Source of the DNA: Tillus elongatus
Taxonomy: Eukaryota; Arthropoda; Insecta; Coleoptera; Cleridae
Direction: 5' to 3'
Length of the DNA: 64,000 nucleotides
NCBI GenBank assembly: GCA_964006375.1
Contig: OZ023270.1
Location: 71,452,082 to 71,516,081 of the forward strand
The notes beneath the pieces were generated by a model that did not search any database, was not told the DNA's origin, and saw nothing but the letters and a program-made list of their open reading frames with translations. Of the stretch, positions 38,690-51,208 are shown in pieces. Every line of letters begins with the position of its first letter. Position 1 is the stretch's first letter. A program made the position numbers and the translations under genes.

Positions 38690-40285
38690 GCCACGTTTTG
38701 TATTTTCAAGAATTGATTTTATTTGGATTTCCTTGGCATAAAACAGCTCCCCTCTTCTCTTAATACCAGAAAAGCCTCTGGCCTTGACGGGATTCCAGCA
38801 ATTGTTCTCAAAAAATGCGCACCAGAACTTGCTCCTGTCCTGACTCGTCTGTTTCAGACATCTTACAATAGAGGCATATTCCCTAGTAGCTGGAAAACTG
38901 CTCGAGTAGAACCCGTCCCTAAGAAAAGATCCAAAGCGCTTCCTAGCAACTACAGGCATATTTATCTCCTTTCAGTCGTCTCTAAAGTAATGGAAAAGTA
39001 TATAAACACCGAATTACTAAAATATATTGAAAAACACAATCTAATCCACGACAGGCAGTATGGATTCCATCAGTACAGTGTTACCCATTCTTGGAACAAG
39101 TCGGTGAATACCAGATTGTCGCTCTAGACATATCCAAAGCATTCGACCAGGTCTGGCACGCAGCGCTGCTTAATAAACTTCCGGTATATGGTCTACCACC
39201 AAAACTCTGTACCTGGACAGCAAATTTTCTCTCCAACCGGAGCATTTCTGTTGTCGTGGATGGCCATTCTTCTAAACTATATCCAATTAATGCAGGAGTC
39301 CCTCAAGGTTCAGCTTTAGCCCCTACTTTGTTTCTTCTCCACATCAATGACCACCTCTCTAGCACATCCAACCGAGTTCACAGTTACGCGGATGACAGCA
39401 CGATCCACTCAAATATACAATATTCTAAACCTGCCTCTTTAGCCCAATTAGATGAGGCTCGCACACTCTTGGAGGGTTCTGTCTCTGTGGATCTCCAAAA
39501 AATATTAGACTGGGGAAGTAGAAATCTTGTACAATTCCAAATCTGTCTTGCTTTCTATCTCATAAGAGATACACCAGTCCTAGACCCATCACAATGAACA
39601 ACCAAGTTATTCAAAGTAATGAGTCCTTTTCACTTGTTGGCATTTCTGTGGATAGAAATCTCAATTGGCACCAACATGTCACATTAATAGCAGAAGCGGT
39701 TGCTAAGAAATTAGGTTTCTTCTCCCAGGCTCGCAAATACTTTTCACCAGCTAATCTCTATACCTTCTATACTTCACAAATAGGGCGAAACCTCGAATAC
39801 TGCTCTCACATCTGGGGTGCTGCTGCCGTTTCTACACTCGCTATCCTGGACTCCATTCAGAAGAGAGTTATACGTCTAATCGGTGACCCTACCCTCACCC
39901 AAAAGCTGCCATCCCTTGCCCACCGACGTGCCGTTGGTGACCTCTCTCTCCCTCTTTTATATATTTGCACGGCCACTGCTCAAAGGAGCTTTCTTCCATA
40001 GTTCCTCCACCTTCTGCCCCCAACAAATCTACTAGGGGAACAGAGCGAATGCACCCTTTACTGCCCAGTTTGCCAGACATAGAACATCTTGTTATGCCCG
40101 CTCTTTTGCCCTGAGGACTTCCAAGTTGTGGAATTCCTTGCCGGCACACGTTTTTCCTTCTCCTCCGAACCTCCAAACCTTCGAGTCCAGAATTAACAAG
40201 TTGCTTCTTTCCTCCTTGTCGACACCCATGGTACAATAGTATTTAGGCTGTGAGCCCTCGTGGTGTGTTGTTGAAATAAAAAAAA
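38690..40285 (+). pseudogene. Frameshifted, 5'-truncated LINE with reverse transcriptase
   Basis: Three plus-strand frames continue one protein. 38723-39127 has the fingers region (KASGLDGIPAIVLKKCAPEL). 39091-39597 has the catalytic region: VALDISKAFDQVWHAALLNK with its Asp, AGVPQGSALAPTLF, and YADDST, with both Asp intact. 39594-40001 has the thumb and C-terminus (SLVGISVDRNLNWHQHV, AILDSIQKRVIRLIGDPTLT). A fourth frame then carries HRTSCYARSFALRTSKLWNS. The endonuclease and ORF1 are missing. The 3' end is CTCGTGGTGTGTTGTTGAAA plus an A-rich tail at about 40270-40284. At least three frameshifts make it dead. The same family is at 12102-12598 and probably 28603-28800. Confidence 0.9.
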
Positions 40286-41089
40286 TAGTGGCACAATTAT
40301 AAGTAAGATCCAATAACATAAAACTTTGTTGCTGTAAAAGCATGTTTCTCGTGCTTCGATTGATCACTTATTACAAATTGATTGATTTTAGTAGCAAACA
40401 ATCTTCTTGTTACATAGAACTGAATGCTGAACTCTAAACTTCTAGGACACTAGGTATAATTACTTTATAAATCCTGAGTAAACCTAAGCATCTAATAAAA
40501 TCTCATGAACGTGAATTCGAGGACAAAATGACTTCGTGCATCACTGCAAATCTCAACATGCAAGCGACCAACCCAAGCATGTTAGATAGATGATGATGAC
40601 GATACTGATTTACAATGGCTCGTTTAGATTTTTTTAATTTACAAATCGAAGTAACGGCAATAAGAAGTCGAATATAAACGACACATGAGGGAGACATTGT
40701 AATTAGTGAAATTGCCTTTTCCATTTTATCCCCGTCTCATTCCCACCCACACCATGGTATCTGCGATGTGTTCAAAGGTCCCTTAATGTATAATTCAATC
40801 ATAGACTATCGCATGCAAATATCTAATTTGAAAGGGCAAGATTTCTTTTTTCGAATCTGCATATTTCATTATGTTGTGTGTGTGTTGCAGACCAGAAAAC
40901 ACAATCGGAGAGTATACATACATAAAACTGCCCTACTGTTCAGCAGAGATGGTAGGTCGGATTTATATTCAGATTAAGTATTTAATCGAATTAAGAAATA
41001 ATTCGATATTAGAAAATCGAAACAAACGCGAACGTTTTGAGGGGATGACGTGTCATTGCAATTTTATATTGTTTCATATTCAAAACAGT
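40286..41089. other. No gene recognised
   Basis: Unassigned sequence between the LINE tail and a family A copy. Confidence 0.4.
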
Positions 41090-41222
41090 TTTAGTGAATT
41101 TTTATTTAAAAAAATTCACTAATAGAGAGGTATCGATGGTGAGACTTTGCAAAAATTTTTGCAAATGAGCGCGAACTAGGATCCCTAGAACCCATATTCG
41201 GGGTCAGTTTCAATTTTTATAT

Positions 41223-41321
<99 letters not shown>

Positions 41322-41765
41322 CATATCCGTCTGGTATCTCAAAAAATAATTAACCGATTTCGGTGAAACTTGGCAAGTGGATTTCTTTTATTAATGGCTT
41401 GGATGAGTTCGTTAGCCAGAAAAATCGAACGGGGTTTTGCGGAAAAATTTTGAGTTTTCTTTCGAAAAAATTTTTTTTCTCCGAAAGTCACAAAGCTGTT
41501 TTAATGAAATTTACGATATATATGTTGCTTTGGGAGAGATCTTAATACGTACTGAAATTCAACTTACTGAGTTTATAAAAAATTGAGTTATTCAAATTTT
41601 AAATTTTATTTCGAAAATTTTGTTTCTCCGAAAATTATGAAGTTATTTTAATGAAATTTTGTACATATCTTACGTTAAGAGAGACCTTACTACACACCAA
41701 AATTAAACTCTCTGAGTTTATAGGAAATTGAGTTATTCCAATTTGAAGCATTTAATATTTAACAT
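41090..41765 (+). repeat. Family A copy, right terminus lost
   Basis: The left palindrome is TTTTAGTGAATTTTTATTTA with AAAAAATTCACTAATAG at 41091-41126. The (TA)n block is at 41226-41314. The body ends in AATTTGAAGCATTTAATATT at about 41762, just before the place where AAAATTCACTACCATAACGC should follow. Confidence 0.9.
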
Positions 41766-41865
41766 GAAGTTTTTACCACAGAAATCGTAGAAACGACGAG
41801 ACGATTTTCACGTCTCTAGTATCAGGATCACATGAGAGGAGAGGCAGTGGCAGTGTTTAAAACTA

Positions 41866-42225
41866 ATGTTGTACATGCCAGTTTGTTATTCTGCAGATGA
41901 TATTTTCAATTTGTTTTCAATATATGGTGAATGTAACAGAATAGCTGAGACAATAGTTCGAACATTTAACAACAGATTCCTTTATTTGGCTCCAATGAAT
42001 AGAACAAAATTTAGCAGAATTAAAAGTAAGTCGTCAAGTCATGGAATAATACTGACACGACGCGTTGTTAAACGTTTCAAAATTGAAGACAATGAATTGA
42101 ATGAAATTATAGTTCTTGCATATTTTGAAGCTGTCTACAAAGTTCGTTAAGAAGTAGGTCTCAAGATTTGGGTTTATCTATCTGGGCAATACACAGAATA
42201 TTGAGAAAGCACAATATGCATAATT
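41866..42225 (+). pseudogene. N-terminal domain of a transposase (DUF4817-like), broken
   Basis: From ATG 41866 (or 41875) the frame reads MPVCYSADDIFNLFSIYGEC, NRIAETIVRTFNNRF, then KFSRIKSKSSSHGIILTRRV and NELNEIIVLAYFEAVYKVR to a stop at 42150. After a one-base shift, QDLGLSIWAIHRILRKHNMH continues. The layout (YS-x-DI-x-IYGEC-x(2)A-x(2)A-x(2)F-x(3)P-like block, then a helix-turn-helix with SI-x-AIHRIL) resembles the DUF4817 domain plus HTH found at the N-terminus of arthropod transposase-like proteins. A family A copy starts right after it at 42226, and no catalytic domain follows. Confidence 0.6.
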
Positions 42226-42355
42226 AGTGAATTTTTATTTCAAAAAATTCACTAATAGAGAGGTATCGATGGTGAGACTTTGCAAAAATTCTTTCAAATG
42301 AGTGCGAACTAGGACCCCTAGAACCCATATCCGGGGTCAGTTTCAATTTTTATAT

Positions 42356-42452
<97 letters not shown>

Positions 42453-42930
42453 TGATAACCCAAAAATAATTAACCGATTTCGATGAAACTTGGCAAGTGC
42501 CTTTCTTTTATAAATGGTTTGGATGAGTTCGTTAGCCAAAAAAATCAGACGGGGGTTTTCCGGGAAAATTTTGAGTTTTCTTTCGAAAAAAATTTTTTTC
42601 TCCGAAAGTAACAAAGCTGTTTTAATGAAATTCACTATATATGTTTCCTCTGTAGAGATCTTACTACCTACCAAAATTCAACTTTCTAAGTTTAGAGAAA
42701 ATTGAGTTATTCTAATTTTAAATTTTCTTTCGAAAAAAAATTTTTTCTCCGAAAATTACAAAGTTATTTTAATGAAATTTTGTGGATATCTTGCCTTAGG
42801 AAAGACCTTACTACGTATTAAAATTAAACTCTCTAAGTTTATAGAAAATTGAGTTATTTAAATTTGAAGCATTTAATAAAAATTAACTACCATAACGCAC
42901 TTGCTGCATCCCTAGTTTTTTAATATGATT
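42226..42930 (+). repeat. Complete family A element (reference copy)
   Basis: The left end is a perfect 12-bp-stem palindrome, TAGTGAATTTTT...AAAAATTCACTA, at about 42227-42256. The sequence then runs ATAGAGAGGTATCGATGGTG, CCCCTAGAACCCATATCCGG, the (TA)n block 42359-42446 and ATCCGTCTGATAACC. Two homologous sub-blocks follow (42590-42720 and 42735-42860), then GAAGCATTTAATAAAAATTA. The right end, ACTACCATAACGCACTTGCT plus GCATCC, is followed by CTAGTTTTTTA. No transposase or replicase is encoded, so it is non-autonomous. Confidence 0.9.
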
Positions 42931-42949
42931 TAGGTGGTAATATAAATTT

Positions 42950-43160
42950 TATGTATTCAGTGGTAATCGCAGAAGTAAAAACTTTACCAATACGGATGTA
43001 GAGACTTCGTTTCTGGCTTCACAAGTGAACCGTTTCATCCGGTAAGGGCAACAACAGTTAATAAACAAACGCTTTCTCTCGAGCTACAAGTTTTCAAGTC
43101 TGACGATGCTGTAATGGCAAACGCGTGAACAAGAAAAAGCAGTAAAGTAGCAAAAAGGCA
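42950..43160 (+). repeat. Repeat D fragment
   Basis: CGGATGTAGAGACTTCGTTT, GGCTTCACAAGTGAACCG and CTGACGATGCTGTAATGGC resemble 35335-35600 and 44090-44330. Confidence 0.45.
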
Positions 43161-43309
43161 TCTGATAATTACGAGAAATTTTAAAACATTTCTGGATTAA
43201 CAATTTAAAGTTTCGTGACATAAACCCCTACTTGAGCCCCTAAAACATTATCTATATCCTGGATATGTGTCTGTACATTTGCGCTATAATCAGGTGACTT
43301 TCTTTTGTG

Positions 43310-43530
43310 AATTGCTTGGATGAGTTCGTTAAGTATCCAATCGGACCAGTTTTTATGGGAAATATTAAAAAACAAATTCACAAAAATGCGCTAAAAAATT
43401 GTTTACAAATATCCTAAAATATTGTTTTTGACGAAAATTCGCTGAAAAATATTAGTCTACAAACATTCTCTGAAAAATTTTACGTAAAAAATTCTATAAA
43501 CCTTCTTTAAACCATTATTTTTCACACAGC
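43310..43530 (+). repeat. Family fragment plus degenerate 'ATTCGCTAAAAA' array
   Basis: GAATTGCTTGGATGAGTTCG is the family A post-microsatellite segment. It runs into repeated AAAATGCGCTAAAAAAT / GAAAATTCGCTGAAAAAT motifs up to the SINE. Confidence 0.5.
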
Positions 43531-43868
43531 CTCGGTGGTTCGGTGGTAAGGACATATACCTCTAAACCGAGGGGTACCGGGTTCGATTCCTAGGGTTACC
43601 CTTACACTTTTTCAGTACATACTGTACAATTAACCTCAACCGAGATTCTGGCATTGTATTTGAGCAAGTTCAATGTCTGCAGGTTCCGCCCTTCAGAAGG
43701 GTCGTAAATCCGTCCATGCGATGTTGGGCACGTTAAAGAGCCCTCCCCTTCTTATAGAAAGGCAGGGATTCGGCAAAATTTCCGGAATAGTGAGATAAAA
43801 CTGCTCCCTGGCGTCAGTGATTGGCCATAGTCGCGGAAATAGACCGAAGTTAAAGAAAAAAAAAAGCT
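43531..43868 (+). repeat. Full-length tRNA-derived SINE (reference copy)
   Basis: The tRNA-like head has the A box TGGTTCGGTGGTAAGG (43539-43554) and the B box GGGTTCGATTCC (43579-43590). The body is CAGTACATACTGTACAATTA, CAACCGAGATTCTGGC, CCGCCCTTCAGAAGGG and TTGGGCACGTTAAAGAGCC. The tail is GTGAGATAAAACTGCTCCC, GGCCATAGTCGCGGAAATAG and an A-rich end. The GGGCACGTTAAAG core resembles conserved central domains of metazoan SINEs, but I cannot assign one with certainty. Confidence 0.9.
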
Positions 43869-44089
43869 TCACGAATTACGCTGAAAAAATGTTACATCAC
43901 AACTTCGACAAACATGGTTTCACGCAAAAAGTTGAAAACATTTTCTTTCGCGAAAATTAGAAACCATTTTTTTCTTTCAAGTACCTAAAATAGACTAAAA
44001 AATGTAACAAAATCCGCTATTACAGAAACATTTTGTACATGAAAATTTGATCATAAAATAAATTACAAATTATACAATCTGATAGAAAC
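43869..44089. other. Degenerate repeat; no gene
   Basis: Text similar to the array at 43370-43530 and 34680-34960 (ATTACGCTGAAAAAATG, GCGAAAATTAGAAACC). Confidence 0.4.
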
Positions 44090-44335
44090 GTAGATACATT
44101 TTCTGTTGCTTGACCTGACCTGACCTGACGATGCTATAAAAAGCGAAGCCGGTTGCAAAAAAGAAAACAACCACTGATGAGGCGCAGAAAAATATCTACG
44201 TCTGCATTAAATATAGAACGGTTCCACCAAGTTATGGCAACAATAAAAAAATTGTGCTGCTAATAAAATTGAATTATACGTCGAAAAGTCCTCATTGTAA
44301 ATTTTTTCACACATCACTAAGATTTGAATTCGTGT
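44090..44335 (+). repeat. Repeat D copy interrupted by (CCTGA)3
   Basis: It is collinear with 35335-35600. However, the 25 bases between 'TCGCTT' and 'ACGATGC' in that copy are replaced here by TGACCTGACCTGACCTG, three units of CCTGA (TCAGG on the minus strand) at 44114-44128. Confidence 0.65.
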
Positions 44336-44365
44336 TAAGTGTGTGTGTGTTTTGTGTTTTTATTT

Positions 44366-44705
44366 TTTTAACGTCGGCCTATTTCCGCGACTGTGGCCAA
44401 TCACCGACGCCAAGGAGCAGTTTCACCTCACTATCCTGGAAATTTTGCCGAACCCCTGTCTTTTTGTAAGGAGGGTATGGATCTTTAACGTGCCCAACAT
44501 CACATGGATACGGGATCGACGGCTTTACGCCCCCTCCGAAGGGCGGAACGTGCAGACATTCAACTTACTCAAATACAATGCCACAACCTCGGTTGATGTT
44601 AATTGTACAGTATGTACTGAAAAAGTGAAAGGAGTACCCTGGGATCGAACCCAGCACCCTTCGGTTCAGAGGCACACGTTCTTACCACTGAACCATCGAG
44701 GCTCT
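44366..44705 (-). repeat. Full-length tRNA-derived SINE
   Basis: The minus-strand head GCCTCGATGGTTCAGTGGT and TGCTGGGTTCGATCCCAGGG gives clean A and B boxes. The body and tail follow the 43531 copy and end at CGCGGAAATAGGCCGACGTT. The opposing orientation with 43531-43868 creates a large inverted pair with about 500 bp between. Confidence 0.9.
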
Positions 44706-44984
44706 AATCCGTGTTAAAAGACGATCAATTGCTGAAACATCCGACAACAAAGAACATGCGAAATGTAGGTATATTTGCTGACTATAATCACATAAGATCG
44801 TATGTGGATCTTCTACTGTCTGGTTTTTTTTGTAGCTGTTTATAAGGTCTATTTCAAATGCATTTTTGCAAATATTTTTATGAAATGAAGGAGAATAACA
44901 GTTGACGCATAACTATAGCACCTTGTTAAATACATTTCTTGCATGCAATATTTGCCACTCTTGGACCGCAACAGTTCCAGATGC

Positions 44985-45235
44985 TTTATTTACGAATCAC
45001 CAATTTTGACGTTTCAAATCATCACTGGATATTCAGCAGAAAACTATAAAAATTTCACAGCAATTTTTCTCGTACTTTGTGATCTTATTACGCCAAGAAA
45101 AGTCACTCTCTGTTTGTGATATTTAATAGATTTTGTTTACCAGACATTATCTTGTTCTAAAGCCCTCCTCTGACATCCATTGGCGTCCAGTTTTGTTTTC
45201 ATTAAATAATTATAACTTTTTTCGCTGTTAAGGTA
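44985..45235 (-). repeat. Family B middle fragment
   Basis: ATTTTGACGTTTCAAATCAT, GTGATCTTATTACGCCAAG and GATATTTAATAGATTTTGTT align with 20420-20600. Confidence 0.5.
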
Positions 45236-45289
45236 AATATATAAATTTTGGTATATGGTATACGTTCTATAATACCTGCCTACCAAATT

Positions 45290-45385
45290 TGGATTCTAGG
45301 TGGTCCTAGTTCACGCTCATTTGAAGGAATGTTTCGACTTTTACATTAGCGACTAATTTAAAAAGATATCGACGTGCGAGTGTTT
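45290..45385 (-). repeat. Family left-end fragment
   Basis: TTCTAGGTGGTCCTAGTTCA and CGCTCATTTGAAGGAATG, then TTAGCGACTAATTTAAAAAG, correspond to the left side of the family on the minus strand. Confidence 0.6.
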
Positions 45386-46879
45386 TATTAGGACCCTGTG
45401 GTATAAAATCGTAACATTTATTTAAAAAAATGGCTGGTGTGTGTGTGTGTGTGTTTCGGTTAACTGGCTGTGGCGCTGATCAGCCATTAGCACATTATGA
45501 CCCTCCTCTGTAACCCTTTCCTAAAGTCATTAGACCACCTTTACACTTTTCTTTTTGTATATGAATATACATACTAAAATTTATTCTATGCTACTTCTAA
45601 ATACAAGTATTAATCCTTGATTATATAGTTTTTTGAACTGTTGTAATCTTTTATTTCTCTTAAGACTTTTTTTTCTTTTTTTTTATTAATAAAAGGATTG
45701 TTAGGAAATGGTTGACTACAGGGATACTTATACGCTACTGTGGCTCTTCAGAGCTTTTAACATCACAGACTGAGCCACTATAAGAAAGGTGTCAAACACT
45801 AGGAAAGACAATAGGAACTTATTAACTATCTAGAGGTAATATTCACTATTAACTAATTACAATTCCACTTTACAGGCTTTACTTAAAATAACTATGTCTA
45901 TTATTATTTGTATTAAATTTAAGAACAGAATTAAAAGTCGCTAAGTACTGGGACAAAGAAAATACTGCTTCCAAATTTCGGAAAGGTGCCGCTAGATTTG
46001 TACTCTATACTTTGAATTTCATATTTTTGATATGTTTGTTTAAAGCTTTAAATATCCCTATATCTTTTGTGGCTAATAGTTTTTAAATTGCTTGGTAAAC
46101 ACGTAAAACCCAGTACTTTTCAATTCCTTATTATTCCAATATCGTCTCTTTAAGTTACGATAGAGATCATCGTATAAATTTATGTGCATTTAATTTTTAC
46201 CCTCCGACAATAAATAAGGCAACAAAGCTCATATCTGGTGAGTCCATAGGCTGGCATAACATGTAAATAAGCCAGGTTATAACACTCCATCCATGATAAA
46301 ATAGTTGTTAGACTCGTTAAAGTATGTCTGGTGAACACTTTGGAAATTAAGGTTATATCGTTTTATAGTGAAATCATCCATTTCCTTCTCTGTAATAACT
46401 TTTATGATATGAAATAAATTGATACGCCCACAATTCTTTTTTCTCTCTGTTGTTGCTGGGAATGCTTATTTGATGATGACGAATGTAATGTTATGATTAC
46501 TGGAATAATAAAGGAGGAAAAGTGTGATAATTATTGTCGTATACGAGATGTAAGTGTCCTATAGAGTTCATCAACTTTGTGTGAGATAGCAGCCCAGCGT
46601 GAATCAGACCAAATACTTCCTGATTTGTTATTTTGACTATGCTATAACGAGTTAATGATACATATATGATCTGAAGGAGCTAACGAACCAATTAGAATTG
46701 GAATATTATGACGTTTTTTCCTAGTCAAAAAATATAAAAGTGTTGTTTTAACAAGCAGGTAAAGTATCGTATAGGATAGGTAGATATACAAATTATACCT
46801 GAATTATTTCAACAAACATGAATGTATCACTTTTTAGTTGTACATAGATTGGTTTAGTTTTGTCAGAGAAAGTTGAAAA
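45386..46879. other. No gene recognised
   Basis: Unassigned AT-rich sequence. I see no coding frame, RNA or transposon end. Confidence 0.4.
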
Positions 46880-47490
<611 letters not shown>

Positions 47491-48082
47491 ATTATGGACT
47501 ATATAACCACAAACTCTATAACTGAATCTAGTGCCAAAGCGTCACTGTTTACTACATTTCTTGTAAATAACCCATATTATTTTCAGAATCGTTGTCTAAA
47601 AATTGCCAATACGTTTCATATTGCGACTTTGACGATTTAAAAAGAAAAACAAAACATTTTCGAAATAATTTGCTGGTATTTATGGACCTTTTTGCGCCAA
47701 GAAAACTTAATCTGTGTCTTTAATATTCAGAAATTTTGCTACTCACACAAAATATTTTGGATTTTTATTATTTTAAGATCACCACTGCAACCCAAATTTT
47801 CTTCGTTGAATGCTCATTAAATTTTCCTTTTAACTTAGAGATCTAAAGTTTTGTATATAGTTTACTTTTTATGATGTAAATCTGGATATCACATTTGGTT
47901 GTCCTAGCTTTGTTATTTTTAAGATACATCAATTTTACAAGATAAAGCTAAATTTTCCGGAAAAACTGGTCAGATTTTTCTGGCTTACGAACTTATCCAA
48001 GCCATTTACAAGAAGAAGATACCAGTCAAATTTCATCAAAATTGGCCCAATGTTTTTGAGTAATCGATATCATACATATATG

Positions 48083-48177
<95 letters not shown>

Positions 48178-48312
48178 CCTATAAAAATTTAAACTGACCC
48201 GGAATATGGGTTCTGGGGGTTCTAGTTGGTGCTCTTTTGAAGTCATTTTTTCAAAATTTAAAAGTCGCGATCCCCTCATTTGTGAATTTTTTCTACGAAA
48301 ATTCACTAAAAG
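47491..48312 (-). repeat. Family B copy in tandem with the previous one
   Basis: The B middle is in minus orientation (GCGACTTTGACGATTTAAAA, CACAAAATATTTTGGATTTT), then TGGCTTACGAACTTATCC, (TA)n at 48088-48173, ACCCGGAATATGGGTTCTGG and the left end TCATTTGTGAATTTTTTCTA with AAAATTCACTAAAAG. The layout matches 20223-20952. Confidence 0.8.
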
Positions 48313-48439
48313 TAAGTAGATTTTTAACGTAAGTAAAAAATACTTAAAACTCGATAACAGCCATTTTTTATGGAATTTTCGTGGAAAAAAAAATTGTTTT
48401 ATCATCATCCTCAGAGTTTTGATGAAATTTAGCGAATGC

Positions 48440-48677
48440 GTTGCTTTTGTAAACAGATTCTATTCAAGTTCTACTTTCAGACATATTTTGTTTATTTTAT
48501 TTTTGTTTTTAAAATAGAAATGATAATAGTTATTATTGATTGAGAGAACAATTATTTATAAGAAACTGGATTGTAAGCAATTGACAAAATGTGAGAAAAT
48601 TTTAAATATATCAGTTTAATCTGGCGCCCAACGTGGAGTATTATTATTGATGATTTTGTAACTATTTTTGTGTGTTT
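48440..48677 (+). repeat. Possible LTR-retrotransposon remnant (LTR end and PBS)
   Basis: CTGGCGCCCAACGTGGAGT at 48621-48639 closely resembles the TGGCGCCCAACGTGGGG primer-binding-site region common just inside the 5' LTR of Ty3/gypsy-type elements. The AT-rich segment upstream could be LTR sequence. The interior was lost or displaced by the family B copy at 48678. Confidence 0.4.
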
Positions 48678-48808
48678 TTAGTGAATTTTCTTAAAAAAAA
48701 TTCACTAATGAGGAGATCCCGACTTTTGAATTTTGAAAAAATTTCTTCAAATGACCGCGAACTAGGCCCTCTAGAACACATATCCGGGGTCAGTTTCAAT
48801 TTTTATAT

Positions 48809-48902
<94 letters not shown>

Positions 48903-50012
48903 CACACCGATAACTCAAAAAATAATAGGCCGATTTTGACTAAATTTGGTGGAAAAATTCCTTTTGCAAATGGCTTGGATAAGTTCGTTAGCCAGGAAAA
49001 TCTGCCCAGGTTTTCCCGGAAAATTTTGTGTTTTCTTTCGAAAAAAAGTTATATCTCCGGAATTAACAAAGTAAGGGCAACCAAATTTGGTACGCTAGTT
49101 AATATCCTTATAGGTAAGCTACCTACCAAAATTTAGCTATGTAGGTCAAAATACAAAAAAGTTATATGCATTTAAAGAAAAATAAATTGGGGTTTTCCTC
49201 AAAACGTCAAAGTTGCGATTTAAAACGTCAAAATCGGCAACATTTAGGCAAAGAACTTGAATCTAATACGGGATATGGAAATCAAATGTCTCAAGAAGGA
49301 TGTTTTACAAACTCTGAAGTCTTAGTTTCAACCGTCATTGTCCTTCATTTTACTAAAATGTTTCCAGAAAATTCATTTCAAATAGACCCTTTTTCTGATG
49401 CTTGGCAGTAGCCTTAGCTTTAGAGTTTATCGTTTAATGGTATATAATTTTTGTCAAATTTTCGTAAAAAATCAATAAAGCTCAATATATCCGTTATTAT
49501 ACAAGATATGAAGAAAATTTGTATATATTAATTATAGGGTGTCTTGAGCTACATCTTAAAAAAATATTTCTACAATCACAGGATGGCCCATAAGTCGTCG
49601 GTGATACAAATTTTCTTCTTTTTTTTTAATCAAACACGCCTTATGTTATTGCATTTTTGAATATTTCAGCGATGCATGTTTGTAAGAAAAAAAATTCGGG
49701 ACGCAGCAAGTGCGTTATGGTAGCGAATTTTCATTAAATGCTTCAAATTTGAATAGCTCAATTTGCTATTAACCTATAAGGTTGACCAAGAAACGAGTTT
49801 TTCCGGGAACACTTTAAGTTTACTTTTGGAAATTTTTGTACATTTTCACACAATAAAGTTATTTTTATGAAACATGGCACATTGTTTTTACTATATATGT
49901 TATACTGGTAACCAAATTTGATGCCTGCTTTCTTAAAAAAACACACATATTTGTTATTAAAAACATTTTTATGAAAATTCACTACCATAACGCACTTGCT
50001 GCGTCCAGAGTT
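48678..50012 (+). repeat. Complete family B element (reference copy)
   Basis: The left palindrome TTTTAGTGAATTTTCTTAAA with AAAATTCACTAATGAGGAG is at 48678-48714. The (TA)n block is at 48810-48898, followed by GTATCACACCGATAACTC and TTTGACTAAATTTGGTGG. The B-specific middle (49130-49680) includes the frame 49166-49411. The final 315 bp (49696-50010) is bounded by right-end motifs in opposite directions. The right end is CCATAACGCACTTGCTGCGT, followed by CCAGAGTTTTTA. Confidence 0.9.
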
Positions 50013-51208
50013 TTTATTTATTTAGTTGCGTTGGTAAACGTTATGTTTTATTTTTGTTTGATCGTAAGTCAATATGTGTGTAAAAAGTAATGATTTTTGT
50101 TTAGTTTTCATAAACAGTCTATGATTCATCCTTCATGTTTTGCATAATCAATCCAGCTAAATAAACGCTATTTCTGAACGATCAAAACACAACTAAGGAA
50201 ATAAACCATTATTTCTGTAAGTTACGCTGTGCAGGCGAAGGCAATCGTCAGTGGGAAAGAGGACTAATTAATTTACCGGTCCCAGATATCTGAAGATATG
50301 AAACCAATAATGAAAATTGGCATTTCATGGGATTATAGGGACCTGTCAATCTTTTCATTAGTCTCCGATATCTCGATTCATGAAAGCTATGGGCTTCGCT
50401 CCGTCACATTAGACCAAGAGAGCATTAAAGATAGAAGCAAGAGAGAGAGCGAGAGAGGGAGAGGGTCTTATTTTCTCCTTTTGGTCGAACAGTTGCTATT
50501 TCATCGGGCACAAATTCAGCGGAGGGTTGTATAATAAGAAATCAAACTGAGGATTTGGGATAATTCTTAATTGTTCCAATTAAAATTTCAACATTATATC
50601 CGAGACGTCATTGTCGATTGAACGGAATTGACTTCTCTCGATATTGATTTAAATTAGAGCCAGCATGTAAAGCTGGAGTTGTGTCGGCTATGCTACTTGG
50701 AAAATTTAATTTTATTAAGTCTTCTTATTCAGAATTGTTTATTAAATATGGAGGAAAATTAAGTTTTGCAGTTCAATAACACCCGGGCTCTGGTATATAT
50801 CTGAACTTTATTAGTCTCGATACCAATTGATTCCCAATTTTGATTGCTTCCCCAACCTGAAATGAAATAGGATGCCATCAAAGCCGACTTTTATTAGATT
50901 TATAATATGATGCATTGTCTGTATATTATTTTAATCGTTTGTTCTCGATTGATTAGATGCAGGCTAAAAATAGTTTTTATAAATTTAAGCGTAAAATGAA
51001 ATTACATCTTATAGGACGGTTTAAGGTGATAAAAAATTTGGAAGTTAATTCCCATTTTATTCATTTCCTGGAATTACCTATTTAATTAGAATATCAACTA
51101 GAGCCACTTTATTTACTTATTTATTTAGTTTTGAAAGATATAGTTGGGTTACCATACCAGGTAGCCACCTAATTTTTCTGCAGTATACATTTTACAAAAG
51201 TCAGTATA
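50013..51208. other. No gene recognised
   Basis: Mostly single-copy-looking sequence with a short GA-rich patch at 50433-50466. No defensible exon is visible. Confidence 0.4.
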
